64,000 nt of DNA from positions 93,350 through 157,349 of the forward strand of contig QIJE01000001.1 in assembly GCA_003232385.1 (NCBI GenBank), in the 5' to 3' direction. Source of the DNA: a bacterium (lineage in GTDB: Bacteria; SZUA-79; Acidulodesulfobacterales; Acidulodesulfobacteraceae). The first letter of the stretch is position 1; every line of letters starts with the position of its first letter. The translations under genes and the position numbers were made by a program. This document shows, in pieces, positions 1 through 7,478 of the stretch. Below the pieces are notes generated by a model that made no database searches, was not told where the DNA came from, and was given only the letters and a program-made list of their open reading frames with translations.

Positions 1-57
1 AAAAAATTAAGAACAGATAATAATAATTTAAAGGATTTACTATAAACAAACTTAAAT

Positions 58-891
58 TCATTTAAAATCACCTTTTTTAATTAGTAATAAGACATTTAAG
101 ATTTCAAACGGATTGGGCGGACAGTGAGGCAAAGCGACGACATTATCTTCCTTAAAAAGCTTTTTCATTTTATCATTGAACAGTAATCCGTCATTACCGT
201 CTTTTAAGCCGTTTTTAAATATCCCTCCAAACAGCGAACAAGAACCCATTAAAACTATATATCTTGGCCTCGGAATATTTTCTAAAACATTAAAAAATAT
301 ATCGGACATCTCTTTCGTGTAAGTTCCGGTAACCAATAAGACATCGGCAAACCGAGGACTCGGCGTTATAAAAATACCAAGCCTATGTATATTGTAATAA
401 GGATTGCTTAAGGCATTAATTTCCGACTCGCACGCCCCGCAAGACCCGGTATCTATATGCTTTACGAATAACGATCTTTTAAAAATTTTTCCTCTATCAT
501 TACCGGGAAAGGGTGGCGTATAAAGATTTAAATCCTTGCCGTAATTTATCGCACTTGCAATATCACTGCATGTATCTACACATAGGCCGCAGAAAATACA
601 TCTATTTGTATCAAGTGCACCGCCCGACTTCCTTGATGCCTTTCCTTTGCCGCTTGAATTACTATATATATCATGCAAACTGATTGCCCCGGTCGGACAA
701 ACCGATTCACACTCTATACATGTCAAATCACCGTTTTTTTCCGATAGATTCGCCAAGCCCTTAGAATTAAGACATTTATTTTCGTCAAAGTTAATCGACG
801 AGATAAAACCGTCGTAAAAATCATTTTCCTTTGGGAATTTTACCGATTTTATTCCGAATTTTAATCCGTTATATGTCCAAAAAAAAGCCAT
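58..891 (-). CDS. Ferredoxin-fused NiFe-hydrogenase-like small subunit (HyfI/NuoB family)
   Basis: This 277-residue protein would pass electrons within the membrane complex encoded upstream. Residues about 35-115 form a ferredoxin-like part: C40, C58, C61 and C65, then a clear CxxCxxCxxxC at C98-C108. Residues about 135-277 are the NuoB/HyfI fold, with all four ligands of the proximal [4Fe-4S] cluster (CGAC at 151-154, GSC at 218, HCPP at 257). There is no signal peptide, so it sits on the cytoplasmic face. It is the last gene of a five-gene minus-strand operon, 40 bases after the large subunit. Joining the ferredoxin (HyfH-like) and small-subunit modules in one chain is the odd point. Family assignment is firm; the electron donor is unknown. 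Confidence 0.85.
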   Translation of the reverse strand: MAFFWTYNGLKFGIKSVKFPKENDFYDGFISSINFDENKCLNSKGLANLSEKNGDLTCIECESVCPTGAISLHDIYSNSSGKGKASRKSGGALDTNRCIFCGLCVDTCSDIASAINYGKDLNLYTPPFPGNDRGKIFKRSLFVKHIDTGSCGACESEINALSNPYYNIHRLGIFITPSPRFADVLLVTGTYTKEMSDIFFNVLENIPRPRYIVLMGSCSLFGGIFKNGLKDGNDGLLFNDKMKKLFKEDNVVALPHCPPNPFEILNVLLLIKKGDFK

Positions 892-931
892 TACCGCACC
901 TTAAATAATAATATTTATACTTAATTAAAAT

Positions 932-2140
932 TTATTTATCTACCGCGGCGACCGAAAAGTTATAGGTTGCCTCATTAATGTTAAAATCCATCATCATCGT
1001 ATTTTTGACCCCGTGTGTAAATAATTTATAATTACTTTCAAACGGATATCTCAAATTTATTTTTTTAAAAATATGTCCGTCAAAATCCTTTACATAACAA
1101 AAAATCGGACCCTCGGAAGATTCCACATAGCCGAAACCGTGTTTTCTCGTATTACCCTTTTTCATAGAATCCATAATAATTTTGTCCAGATCCCGTCGAT
1201 TCATTAAATAATTCGAGGTATTATCGAATTTATTTTTTTTAAGCATTTCCATGCAATATTCAAGTATGCAAAGCGACTGGGTAATTTCCTCTATCCTTAC
1301 CATATATCTTGAAAAACCATCGCCGTCATGTAATTCGACGTTCTTTAACTTTATACCCCCGTATAAGAGGTAGGGTTTCGTCTTTCTTAAATCTATGTCT
1401 ATTCCTGCGCTCTTCGCAACGACACCCTTCGAGCAAAACTGCTTTGCCGCTTTCATATCTATTTTTCCGGTAGTTTTTAGCCTATCTATATGGGATTTAG
1501 TCTCTATATTTTTCCTGATAATCTCTTTAACGTCACACACGATAGATTTAATCGAACCTAAAATAAATTTTACGTCGTCTAAGGATAGTTTTTTCATAAA
1601 CCCGCTTATCGTATTAATGCCCATCAAATAACGGGAATTTAAAAATTTCAAGAATAACTGCTTCAGCATCTCGGCATAATAACCATACAAAGCCGAAGGC
1701 ACCTGAATGTAGGTAGCTTCCGTTATTTCGGATAAATTTTCTATATGATTCCTAAGCCTCTCCGCTTCGGCAAAGAACATACGCAAAAGTTGCAGATTTT
1801 CATGTATTTTACCCTTAAGTCCCAATAAATCTTCGGCACTGAGGCAGTAACTAAGCGATGCACTAAAGGCATGAAGCCCCGATATTCTTTCTACGGTCTG
1901 GATTTGTTCATATAAATTGCTTTTTTCGGCAAGAACGCTTTTGGTATTCCTTTTTTTATATCCGAACGTTATATTTAAATCATGAAGCTCTTCCCCTGAT
2001 GACAAAAATTCATACAAGATAGATTCGCTAACGCCCTTTCTTACAGGACCCCAAATAAATTCGTAATCCCCGAGAAACCTTTTTTGCACTTTTGACTCCT
2101 TATATTCCTCAAAATTACTGATAGAAACAGATAAAAACAC
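932..2140 (-). CDS. Hydrogenase/NuoD-like large subunit lacking nickel ligands
   Basis: 402 residues, HyfG/EchE/NuoD family by position and by the conserved stretch around residues 84-135 (ERISGLH, then helices with EAERLRNH). Real group 4 hydrogenases carry ERxCGxC here and DPCxxC at the C-terminus. This protein has SGLH at 87-90 and DFNINEATYNFS near its end, so none of the four Ni-binding cysteines remains. It therefore cannot be a normal hydrogenase. The best match in known families is the energy-converting-hydrogenase-related (Ehr) type or a NuoD-like quinone-site protein. It lies between the HyfF-like and small-subunit genes. The reaction is not known. Confidence 0.8.
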   Translation of the reverse strand: MFLSVSISNFEEYKESKVQKRFLGDYEFIWGPVRKGVSESILYEFLSSGEELHDLNITFGYKKRNTKSVLAEKSNLYEQIQTVERISGLHAFSASLSYCLSAEDLLGLKGKIHENLQLLRMFFAEAERLRNHIENLSEITEATYIQVPSALYGYYAEMLKQLFLKFLNSRYLMGINTISGFMKKLSLDDVKFILGSIKSIVCDVKEIIRKNIETKSHIDRLKTTGKIDMKAAKQFCSKGVVAKSAGIDIDLRKTKPYLLYGGIKLKNVELHDGDGFSRYMVRIEEITQSLCILEYCMEMLKKNKFDNTSNYLMNRRDLDKIIMDSMKKGNTRKHGFGYVESSEGPIFCYVKDFDGHIFKKINLRYPFESNYKLFTHGVKNTMMMDFNINEATYNFSVAAVDK

Positions 2141-2207
2141 AATGACGCTTTAACGGCACATAATTCTCGCACAGACGGAAATGACATATATATATCGTTT
2201 GCATTTT

Positions 2208-3692
2208 TTATTTTATAATAATATGTGTAATCCCTATTAATAAATGATGTAGATTCGCCGGTATATAAAACCCTAAAATTATCAATACTACAAGCGGCAA
2301 GGCCATCGGCAAAATAGACAAGGGACCAAAATCGCCCTTTTGAATATTCGGATCGTCATCGTCTTTTCCGAAAACGATTGAGACGACTTTTGCCAGCAGG
2401 CCCACAAATGCTGCTACCAAAAGGCCCACGAGTATGATTGTTATTATATAATAGCCGTTTTTTAAACTTTGAAGTATAATCAAAAACTCACTTATAAATG
2501 TTACGGAAGGCGGGGCTCCTATTAATGCAAGTACTCCGATAGAAAATAGAAATGCCGTCTTCGGCATAACGTAAAAAACACCCTTAATTTTTCTAATATC
2601 CTTAGTTTTATACTTATGCAGCAAATTTCCGGAACCGAAAAACATTATCGGTTTTGCAAGGCTATGGCTAAGCATCTGCAAAAGAGCGCCGAAAGTTCCG
2701 AACAATCCCCCCAAACCAAACCCTAAACCGATTATCCCCATATGTTCTATGCTCGAATACGCAAAAAGTCTTTTCGTTGATTTTTGATTGATAATTCCCA
2801 TTACTCCGGTAAATATCGTGAAAATACCTATGGCAATCATTATCGCCTTCGGATAACCGAACCCGACGTCCTTTCCCGCAATGCTAAAATACCTCATTAT
2901 GCCGTACATCGCCGTGTTTAAAAGAGATGCGGAAAGCATACTTGAAACGGGAGATGGAGCTTCGGAATGGGCATCGGGAAGCCACGTATGCATCGGAGAC
3001 AACCCTACTTTTGTACCAAAACCTATCACTATCAAAACAAAGGCAAACCTTACTATGTCTTTATTAAGATAAGCGGCATGCGAACTTAAGACAGTCCAAT
3101 CCAAAGAAGAAACTATGTGTGCGCTTCCGGGAATATTTCCGGAAAGATAAAACAAAATCGTCCCCAAAAGGGCAAGCGAAAGCCCTACGGAAACAACCAC
3201 TATATATTTCCATGCGGCTTCTATCGACTTTTCCGTGATCTCCGTAACAACTAAAAAAGCACTTGTAATAGTAGTAAGCTCTATATCTATCAGATAGATT
3301 GCCATATTGTTAATCATCGGAGCGACAAGCATTGTTAAGGCAAAGAGATTTAAGAAAAGGTAATATCTGCCAAGCTCTTTATCCGTCATTTTTTCATCTT
3401 CTATCGCAAGCCTCATATACGAAATTCCGTACATCGACGACAGAAAATATACTATACCGACTAACAGTATTATATAGGCACCGAATTCATCTATGACTAT
3501 CGCTTTGTTAAAAATAGAAATAGTCTTAAGGCTTACGGAAAGATAAAGAATGACCGATGAGCCGATTAAAACCAAAGAAGACGATACCAAACTTGCATAT
3601 TCGGCAAACCTTTTATTTCTTACGATAAAAGGAGCTAATGACGCAAGCAGCGGAATTATTAAAAATGCAACAATAAAAATTTGCATATTCAT
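2208..3692 (-). CDS. Proton-conducting antiporter-like subunit, HyfF/NuoN type
   Basis: 494 residues with about fourteen hydrophobic segments, of the NuoL/M/N-Mrp family. The conserved region with MHTWLPDAHSEAPSPVSSML and the following HSLAKPIMFF segment carries the lysine and histidine residues used for ion translocation in this family. Length is close to hydrogenase-4 subunit F. It lies 29 bases downstream of the HyfE-like gene. Its role in such complexes is to couple electron transfer to H+ or Na+ movement across the inner membrane. No second antiporter subunit (HyfB/HyfD) is encoded nearby. Confidence 0.87.
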   Translation of the reverse strand: MNMQIFIVAFLIIPLLASLAPFIVRNKRFAEYASLVSSSLVLIGSSVILYLSVSLKTISIFNKAIVIDEFGAYIILLVGIVYFLSSMYGISYMRLAIEDEKMTDKELGRYYLFLNLFALTMLVAPMINNMAIYLIDIELTTITSAFLVVTEITEKSIEAAWKYIVVVSVGLSLALLGTILFYLSGNIPGSAHIVSSLDWTVLSSHAAYLNKDIVRFAFVLIVIGFGTKVGLSPMHTWLPDAHSEAPSPVSSMLSASLLNTAMYGIMRYFSIAGKDVGFGYPKAIMIAIGIFTIFTGVMGIINQKSTKRLFAYSSIEHMGIIGLGFGLGGLFGTFGALLQMLSHSLAKPIMFFGSGNLLHKYKTKDIRKIKGVFYVMPKTAFLFSIGVLALIGAPPSVTFISEFLIILQSLKNGYYIITIILVGLLVAAFVGLLAKVVSIVFGKDDDDPNIQKGDFGPLSILPMALPLVVLIILGFYIPANLHHLLIGITHIIIK

Positions 3693-3721
3693 GTTATTTA
3701 TGTATTGTTATATTAATTATA

Positions 3722-4396
3722 TTATCCAACAAGTCTTTTTAACATAGCCGTAGAAAAAGACCCCGTTTGCATCTTCATAAACATCGACAAAATCAACATT
3801 GCCACCAAGGTAACCAAGATATCGAATAGCACGACTAACTCCACGATTATCGGGAGTGTCGGAACGACAACAACGGATAAAAGAAATATTCCGTTTTCTA
3901 TAATAAGTATTCCAAGTATATGCGTTATCGTAGTAAACCTTGAAATAATCATAAAAAAACCGATAAATACGAGGCTTAAGGCAATGGAAGAAGCGTTAAC
4001 GACTATTTTCGGCGAAAAAGGAGAAATCAATCTGTATATCAAAAAATATGCAAAAACCGTCAACAAGAGTCCTGAGATAATGGAAAGCGGGATTTTTACG
4101 CTAAGTTTTACCTCTTCCTTAATATTGAATTTTTTAATCATTCTTAGAAGCATATAGGGCACTATAATCGTCCTGATAAACAACGTTAAAAATGCAACGA
4201 GATAAAGGTTTATGTTCTGTGATTCTATTCCCAAGACTAATGTTAGGATAAATATCAAAAACGATTGAAAAGCATAAGAATGGATATAAAAAGAAACCCA
4301 TCTTGAACTCAACATCGCAAAAGACGATAAAAGAATCAATGCGACCAAAAGACTCTCAATGACATAAATATAAATAGGCATTGTATAACCCAGCAT
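3722..4396 (-). CDS. Hydrogenase-4 component E-like membrane protein (HyfE)
   Basis: 224 residues with about seven membrane segments. The C-terminal half, with HILGILIIENGIFLLSV, resembles NuoK (MrpC-like), as is typical of HyfE, which joins NuoK-like and NuoJ-like parts. It lies 28 bases downstream of the HyfC-like gene and 29 upstream of the HyfF-like gene, in the order C-E-F-G-I seen in hydrogenase-4-type operons. The start gives an N-terminal membrane helix. A structural, ion-channel role in the membrane arm is inferred from the family. Confidence 0.8.
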   Translation of the reverse strand: MLGYTMPIYIYVIESLLVALILLSSFAMLSSRWVSFYIHSYAFQSFLIFILTLVLGIESQNINLYLVAFLTLFIRTIIVPYMLLRMIKKFNIKEEVKLSVKIPLSIISGLLLTVFAYFLIYRLISPFSPKIVVNASSIALSLVFIGFFMIISRFTTITHILGILIIENGIFLLSVVVVPTLPIIVELVVLFDILVTLVAMLILSMFMKMQTGSFSTAMLKRLVG

Positions 4397-4424
4397 CTTT
4401 CTACTCCCTATTACCGAAAAAAGT

Positions 4425-5384
4425 TTAAAAACCCTTGTATTGAAACGTCATTATGGCAAGAACGCCCAAAACGAATGCGACGGAAAAGTATTCTTGGTAC
4501 CTGAAGAACCTTAATCTTGAAATAGCTGTATCTATAACCGCTGCTATAAGCCCTACGATTAACATCTTTATAATAAGACTGACTACGGCAATAATAAGAC
4601 TAATCGGACTGTGATTAACGGATAAACCCCACGGAAAAACCAATACGTTCAAAAAAATAACTAAAAGTAAGAATTGCTTCATGTATCCCGACCATTTTAA
4701 AAAAGCCAAATAGGGACCGGAGTATTCTAAAATCCTTGCTTCTTCAATCATGCTCATCTCGACATGCGTGGAGGCGTTAATCGGCCTCCTATCCGTATCC
4801 GCCAAAAATAACATAAAAAAAGCAGCTATAATTAAAAAATGAGAGGAGCTAAAGTAAAGGGGCATCGACGATACTATGACATGCAACATTACATACGGCA
4901 GAGTAGATTTAGCTATCAACGCAACGCCGACGAACACAAGTATAAGCGTAGGTTCGGAAAGAATTGCAAGAAGCGTGGCGCGTGAAGAACCCAACCCCCC
5001 GTAGCTCGTGCTCAAATCAAGAGACGCTAAATTTATAAAAAAAGACGAAAGGGAGAAAAGAAAAGCCCCCGCAAGCATATCGCCCATAAATCCCAACGGA
5101 AGCGGATAGATAGTCAAAACCGGAAGAAGAAGGGTGATAAGCACCATCGAAACAAAAGAAACGAACGGAGTCAACCCGAAAATAAACGATGCCCCGGACG
5201 GTACCAATATCTCTTTATGAAAAAGTTTATGAAGGTCGTAATAAGGCTGAAAAACCGAAGGTCCCCTCCTGCCTTCAAAAATCTCCTCCATCTTGCTGAT
5301 AAAACCTGCAATAAACGGAGAAAAAGCAAGGACGATTATAACTTGAAAAATTTGAAATATGGTTGAATTTAAATAGATATCCAT
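4425..5384 (-). CDS. HyfC/NuoH-like membrane anchor subunit
   Basis: 319 residues, about eight membrane helices. NuoH-type features are present: EGRRGPSVFQPYYDL near residues 36-50, and the acidic cytoplasmic loop DTDRRPIN with VEMSMIEEARILEYSG. This subunit links the peripheral electron-transfer arm to the ion-pumping arm. It is the first gene of the operon. A GGAGAGGA ribosome site lies about 9 bases before the ATG at 5384. A divergent control region separates it from the RIC gene. HyfB, usually first in hydrogenase-4 operons, is absent here. Confidence 0.87.
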   Translation of the reverse strand: MDIYLNSTIFQIFQVIIVLAFSPFIAGFISKMEEIFEGRRGPSVFQPYYDLHKLFHKEILVPSGASFIFGLTPFVSFVSMVLITLLLPVLTIYPLPLGFMGDMLAGAFLFSLSSFFINLASLDLSTSYGGLGSSRATLLAILSEPTLILVFVGVALIAKSTLPYVMLHVIVSSMPLYFSSSHFLIIAAFFMLFLADTDRRPINASTHVEMSMIEEARILEYSGPYLAFLKWSGYMKQFLLLVIFLNVLVFPWGLSVNHSPISLIIAVVSLIIKMLIVGLIAAVIDTAISRLRFFRYQEYFSVAFVLGVLAIMTFQYKGF

Positions 5385-5640
5385 TACAGGCCAATATCCT
5401 CTCCGGCATTACATTAAAAATCTAAATATAGTCAAATCGTTTTTGTAATGTAGAAGTCATTAGCCGTGAATAATCGTTTGTTTATTGGCGGTATATAGCT
5501 CACAAACGGCTTAAGCAGACCCCATTGCTTAGTAGCTCTTTTTAGATTTTGCCATATAAGCTGTAAATTGTCAAGAAAAAAATACGGTATAATCCTATTA
5601 TTGACCTAAATACAGGCGGGTTATCCGACCTGCGCTTTCC
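5385..5640. other. Divergent intergenic region, part outside the recognised sites
   Basis: The gap between the two divergent genes runs 5385-5759. This part has no credible gene. It contains a TATAAT at 5588-5593 on the plus strand with TTGTCA only 14 bases upstream, and a long imperfect inverted repeat in which GTTTGT and AGCC near 5463-5485 can pair with ACAAACGGCT near 5510-5520. I cannot assign a known RNA to it. Confidence 0.4.
5408..5435 (-). promoter_or_regulatory. Possible promoter of the hydrogenase-like operon
   Basis: On the minus strand TTGACT (5435-5430) is followed after 16 bases by TGTAAT (5413-5408). Initiation near 5401 would leave a leader of roughly 17 bases containing the ribosome site. 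The match is reasonable but the region is AT-rich, so chance is possible. Confidence 0.35.
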
Positions 5641-5655
5641 GATTTATTTTTATTT

Positions 5656-5699
5656 ATGTGATAAAAATCATGTATTAAAGACAAGAACTTTAGGATAAT
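5656..5699 (+). promoter_or_regulatory. FNR/DNR-type site with -10, class II geometry
   Basis: A TGAT-AAAA-ATCA palindrome lies at 5659-5670, inside TGTGATAAAAATCATG. This is the core of CRP/FNR-superfamily operators. A GATAAT -10 lies at 5694-5699, giving a predicted start at about 5706. The palindrome centre (5664.5) is then at -41.5, the exact class II activator position. This fits activation of the iron-sulfur repair gene by an FNR- or NO-responsive DNR-type regulator. The geometry is seen; the regulator is inferred. Confidence 0.55.
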
Positions 5700-5704
5700 T
5701 ATAT

Positions 5705-5727
5705 TATAGACAAGAATAAAGTCTATA
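5705..5727 (+). promoter_or_regulatory. Perfect inverted repeat over the predicted start of transcription
   Basis: TATAGAC, nine bases, then GTCTATA form a perfect 7-bp inverted repeat that covers the predicted start site of the RIC gene. A weaker one (TAAAG, seven bases, CTTTA) is at 5676-5692 and shares the ACAAGAA spacer. Position at the start site suggests a repressor operator. No known consensus is matched. Confidence 0.45.
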
Positions 5728-5759
5728 GAACAAAATTTAACACTCAACGGGGGTAAAGA

Positions 5760-6734
5760 ATGAAAACCGAAATAAGAAAAGCTGTAGAAAAAGATGAAAA
5801 TACTACGGAAACGATATTAGACGTAACCGCCATAGAATCTAGGCTTAAACATCCTACAATATTTAAATTATTGGATAAACTTGAAAACGGAAATAGCCTT
5901 ATTATAGAAAACGATCATGACCCTAAGCCGTTGCACTATCAACTTTCGGCTGAGAAAAAAAACATGTTCTCCTGGGAATATTTAGAAAACGGACCGGTTA
6001 AATGGGTTGTCAAAATAACTAAAAAAGGACCAAGCGGAGACAATGAAACAGATAGTTTGCTATTAAAAAGCGTAGGCGAAATCGCATCGGAAAATCCTGA
6101 AAAGATTGAGGTGTTCAAAAAATACGGCTTAGATTTTTGCTGCGGAGGCAATAAAACATTAGGGGAGGCATGCACTGAATCCGGTACCGACGAAAAGGCT
6201 ATCGTTAACGAGCTAAACAACGCCAATAAACATGACGAAAAAACAGAAAACAACAAAAATTACGCCTTAAATCAAAGGGCAAATGAATGGGACGTAAGCT
6301 TTTTGATTGATTATATAGTTAATATTCATCATACGTTTTTAAGGATTCATCTTCCGGAAGCATCCGAATATATGGAAAAGGTTATTCGTGTTCACGGAGA
6401 ACATCATCCGGAACTTGTCAAAATAAAGGAACTCTTCGCTAAAATGAACGAAACATTAATTCCTCATTTAGACAAGGAAGAGGAAGAGCTTTTTCCGCAC
6501 ATGAAAAATGGAGAAACCGGCGACAGCATGAAGAAAGAAATAAGTGATGCGGAATACGACCATGAATATGTCGGACGTATTCTTAAAGAGATGAGCTCTT
6601 TAAGTTTCGGTTATGCCGTCCCGGAAGACGCATGCGCTTCTTATAAATATCTTTACGGACTATTGAAGGATATTGCCGACGACATAATGATTCATATCCA
6701 TTTAGAAAACAATATTTTATTTAAAAAAATTTAA
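5760..6734 (+). CDS. DUF2249-RIC fusion: di-iron protein for iron-sulfur cluster repair
   Basis: 324 residues. Residues about 18-90 are a DUF2249 domain (ILDVTAIESRLKHP start). Residues about 100-135 are the RIC N-terminal (DUF542) domain with the diagnostic FCCGG at 126-130. Residues about 170-324 are a hemerythrin-like four-helix domain with the expected histidines and acids (HHTFLRIHLPEA, HLDKEEEELFP, HIHLENNILF). RIC/ScdA/YtfE proteins restore iron-sulfur clusters damaged by nitric oxide or oxidants. DUF2249 is often fused to or beside such proteins but its role is unclear. GGGGGT lies about 7 bases before the ATG. The gene is alone on the plus strand. Confidence 0.9.
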   Translation: MKTEIRKAVEKDENTTETILDVTAIESRLKHPTIFKLLDKLENGNSLIIENDHDPKPLHYQLSAEKKNMFSWEYLENGPVKWVVKITKKGPSGDNETDSLLLKSVGEIASENPEKIEVFKKYGLDFCCGGNKTLGEACTESGTDEKAIVNELNNANKHDEKTENNKNYALNQRANEWDVSFLIDYIVNIHHTFLRIHLPEASEYMEKVIRVHGEHHPELVKIKELFAKMNETLIPHLDKEEEELFPHMKNGETGDSMKKEISDAEYDHEYVGRILKEMSSLSFGYAVPEDACASYKYLYGLLKDIADDIMIHIHLENNILFKKI

Positions 6735-6748
6735 ATATAATGCTGCTA

Positions 6749-7357
6749 TCAGAATTTCATATGGGACATTATGTCTTCGAATGACTTGATTACTCCGCCG
6801 AATCCTTTTTGAAACTTTTCGGCATCGTCCTGCTTTGCAAAAACAAGGATAGGCGGGGAGCAGCAGGGGATTACATCTGTTTTAAACAAAAGAAAAGCAT
6901 TCCTTAAATCTAACGGATTTCCATAAATAAAATCCCGCCCCATTATAGAACTTACGGAATCTAAGTCACCGATAAGATGTAATATTCCCATGATAGCGCA
7001 GTGAGTACAGCAAAATTCAAATTTTTTACCGTTCTTCCAAATAACCGTAATAGTGAGCCTTTCATCTGCAATATGTTTGAGACAAACGCCGCATTTGGGA
7101 TATGAGTCGGTATGTTTAACGTCCGGAACGTTATGAGCGTAAGGATAAAGCTTATTAAACGTTTTGGAAATATCGTTATCTCGTATCAAAGCACGGACAT
7201 ATCTATAAACGCTCATCTTGGAAATGTTTAATATCCCGCTTATTTCGGCAACATTATCCGCTTTTCCGGTTTTGACTAATTCCAGCACCCTCTCTTTCTG
7301 GGTGAGTTCGCCGGGCTTTTTAGATTTTTCGTGATGCATTATAGTTGTTTTATCCAT
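6749..7357 (-). CDS. HTH-NosL/TRASH fusion, putative metal-responsive regulator
   Basis: About 202 residues. An N-terminal helix-turn-helix (residues about 18-65, with ISGILNISKMSVYRYVRALI) is followed by a NosL-like domain: CGVC at 89-92, FCCTHC at 115-120, CC at 165-166 and a closing GFGGVIKSFEDIM. NosL proteins are normally exported copper lipoproteins; this one has no signal peptide. Cysteine pairs in this spacing also fit the TRASH metal-binding motif, which is known fused to HTH domains in archaeal copper regulators. I start at 7357: the ATG at 7372 overlaps the -10 hexamer. The target and the metal are unknown. Confidence 0.75.
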   Translation of the reverse strand: MDKTTIMHHEKSKKPGELTQKERVLELVKTGKADNVAEISGILNISKMSVYRYVRALIRDNDISKTFNKLYPYAHNVPDVKHTDSYPKCGVCLKHIADERLTITVIWKNGKKFEFCCTHCAIMGILHLIGDLDSVSSIMGRDFIYGNPLDLRNAFLLFKTDVIPCCSPPILVFAKQDDAEKFQKGFGGVIKSFEDIMSHMKF

Positions 7358-7363
7358 AAGGTA

Positions 7364-7392
7364 ATTATACATAACGAAATCTTTTATTGCAA
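7364..7392 (-). promoter_or_regulatory. Sigma70-type promoter, leaderless start of the HTH-NosL gene
   Basis: TTGCAA (7392-7387), 17 bases, then TATAAT (7369-7364) on the minus strand. Only six bases separate the -10 from the ATG at 7357, so transcription should begin at or within a base or two of the start codon. Confidence 0.6.
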
Positions 7393-7447
7393 CATCGGTA
7401 TAATTTTTATAACCTTACGGCAGTCAAAACCGCAAATATAACCTTAA

Positions 7448-7478
7448 AATAATGAGTACGGCAATCGCCGCCATTATT
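7448..7478 (-). terminator. Hairpin at the end of polA
   Basis: AATAATG and CATTATT flank an inner CGGC-AATC-GCCG stem, giving a two-part hairpin that touches the polA stop codon. On the minus strand it is followed by a U-rich run (UUUUAAGG). It probably terminates the long minus-strand operon. Confidence 0.5.

Noticed and set aside
5455..5530. Known riboswitch or small RNA in the divergent gap
   Set aside because: Inverted repeats exist but I could match them to no known class, and no terminator follows.
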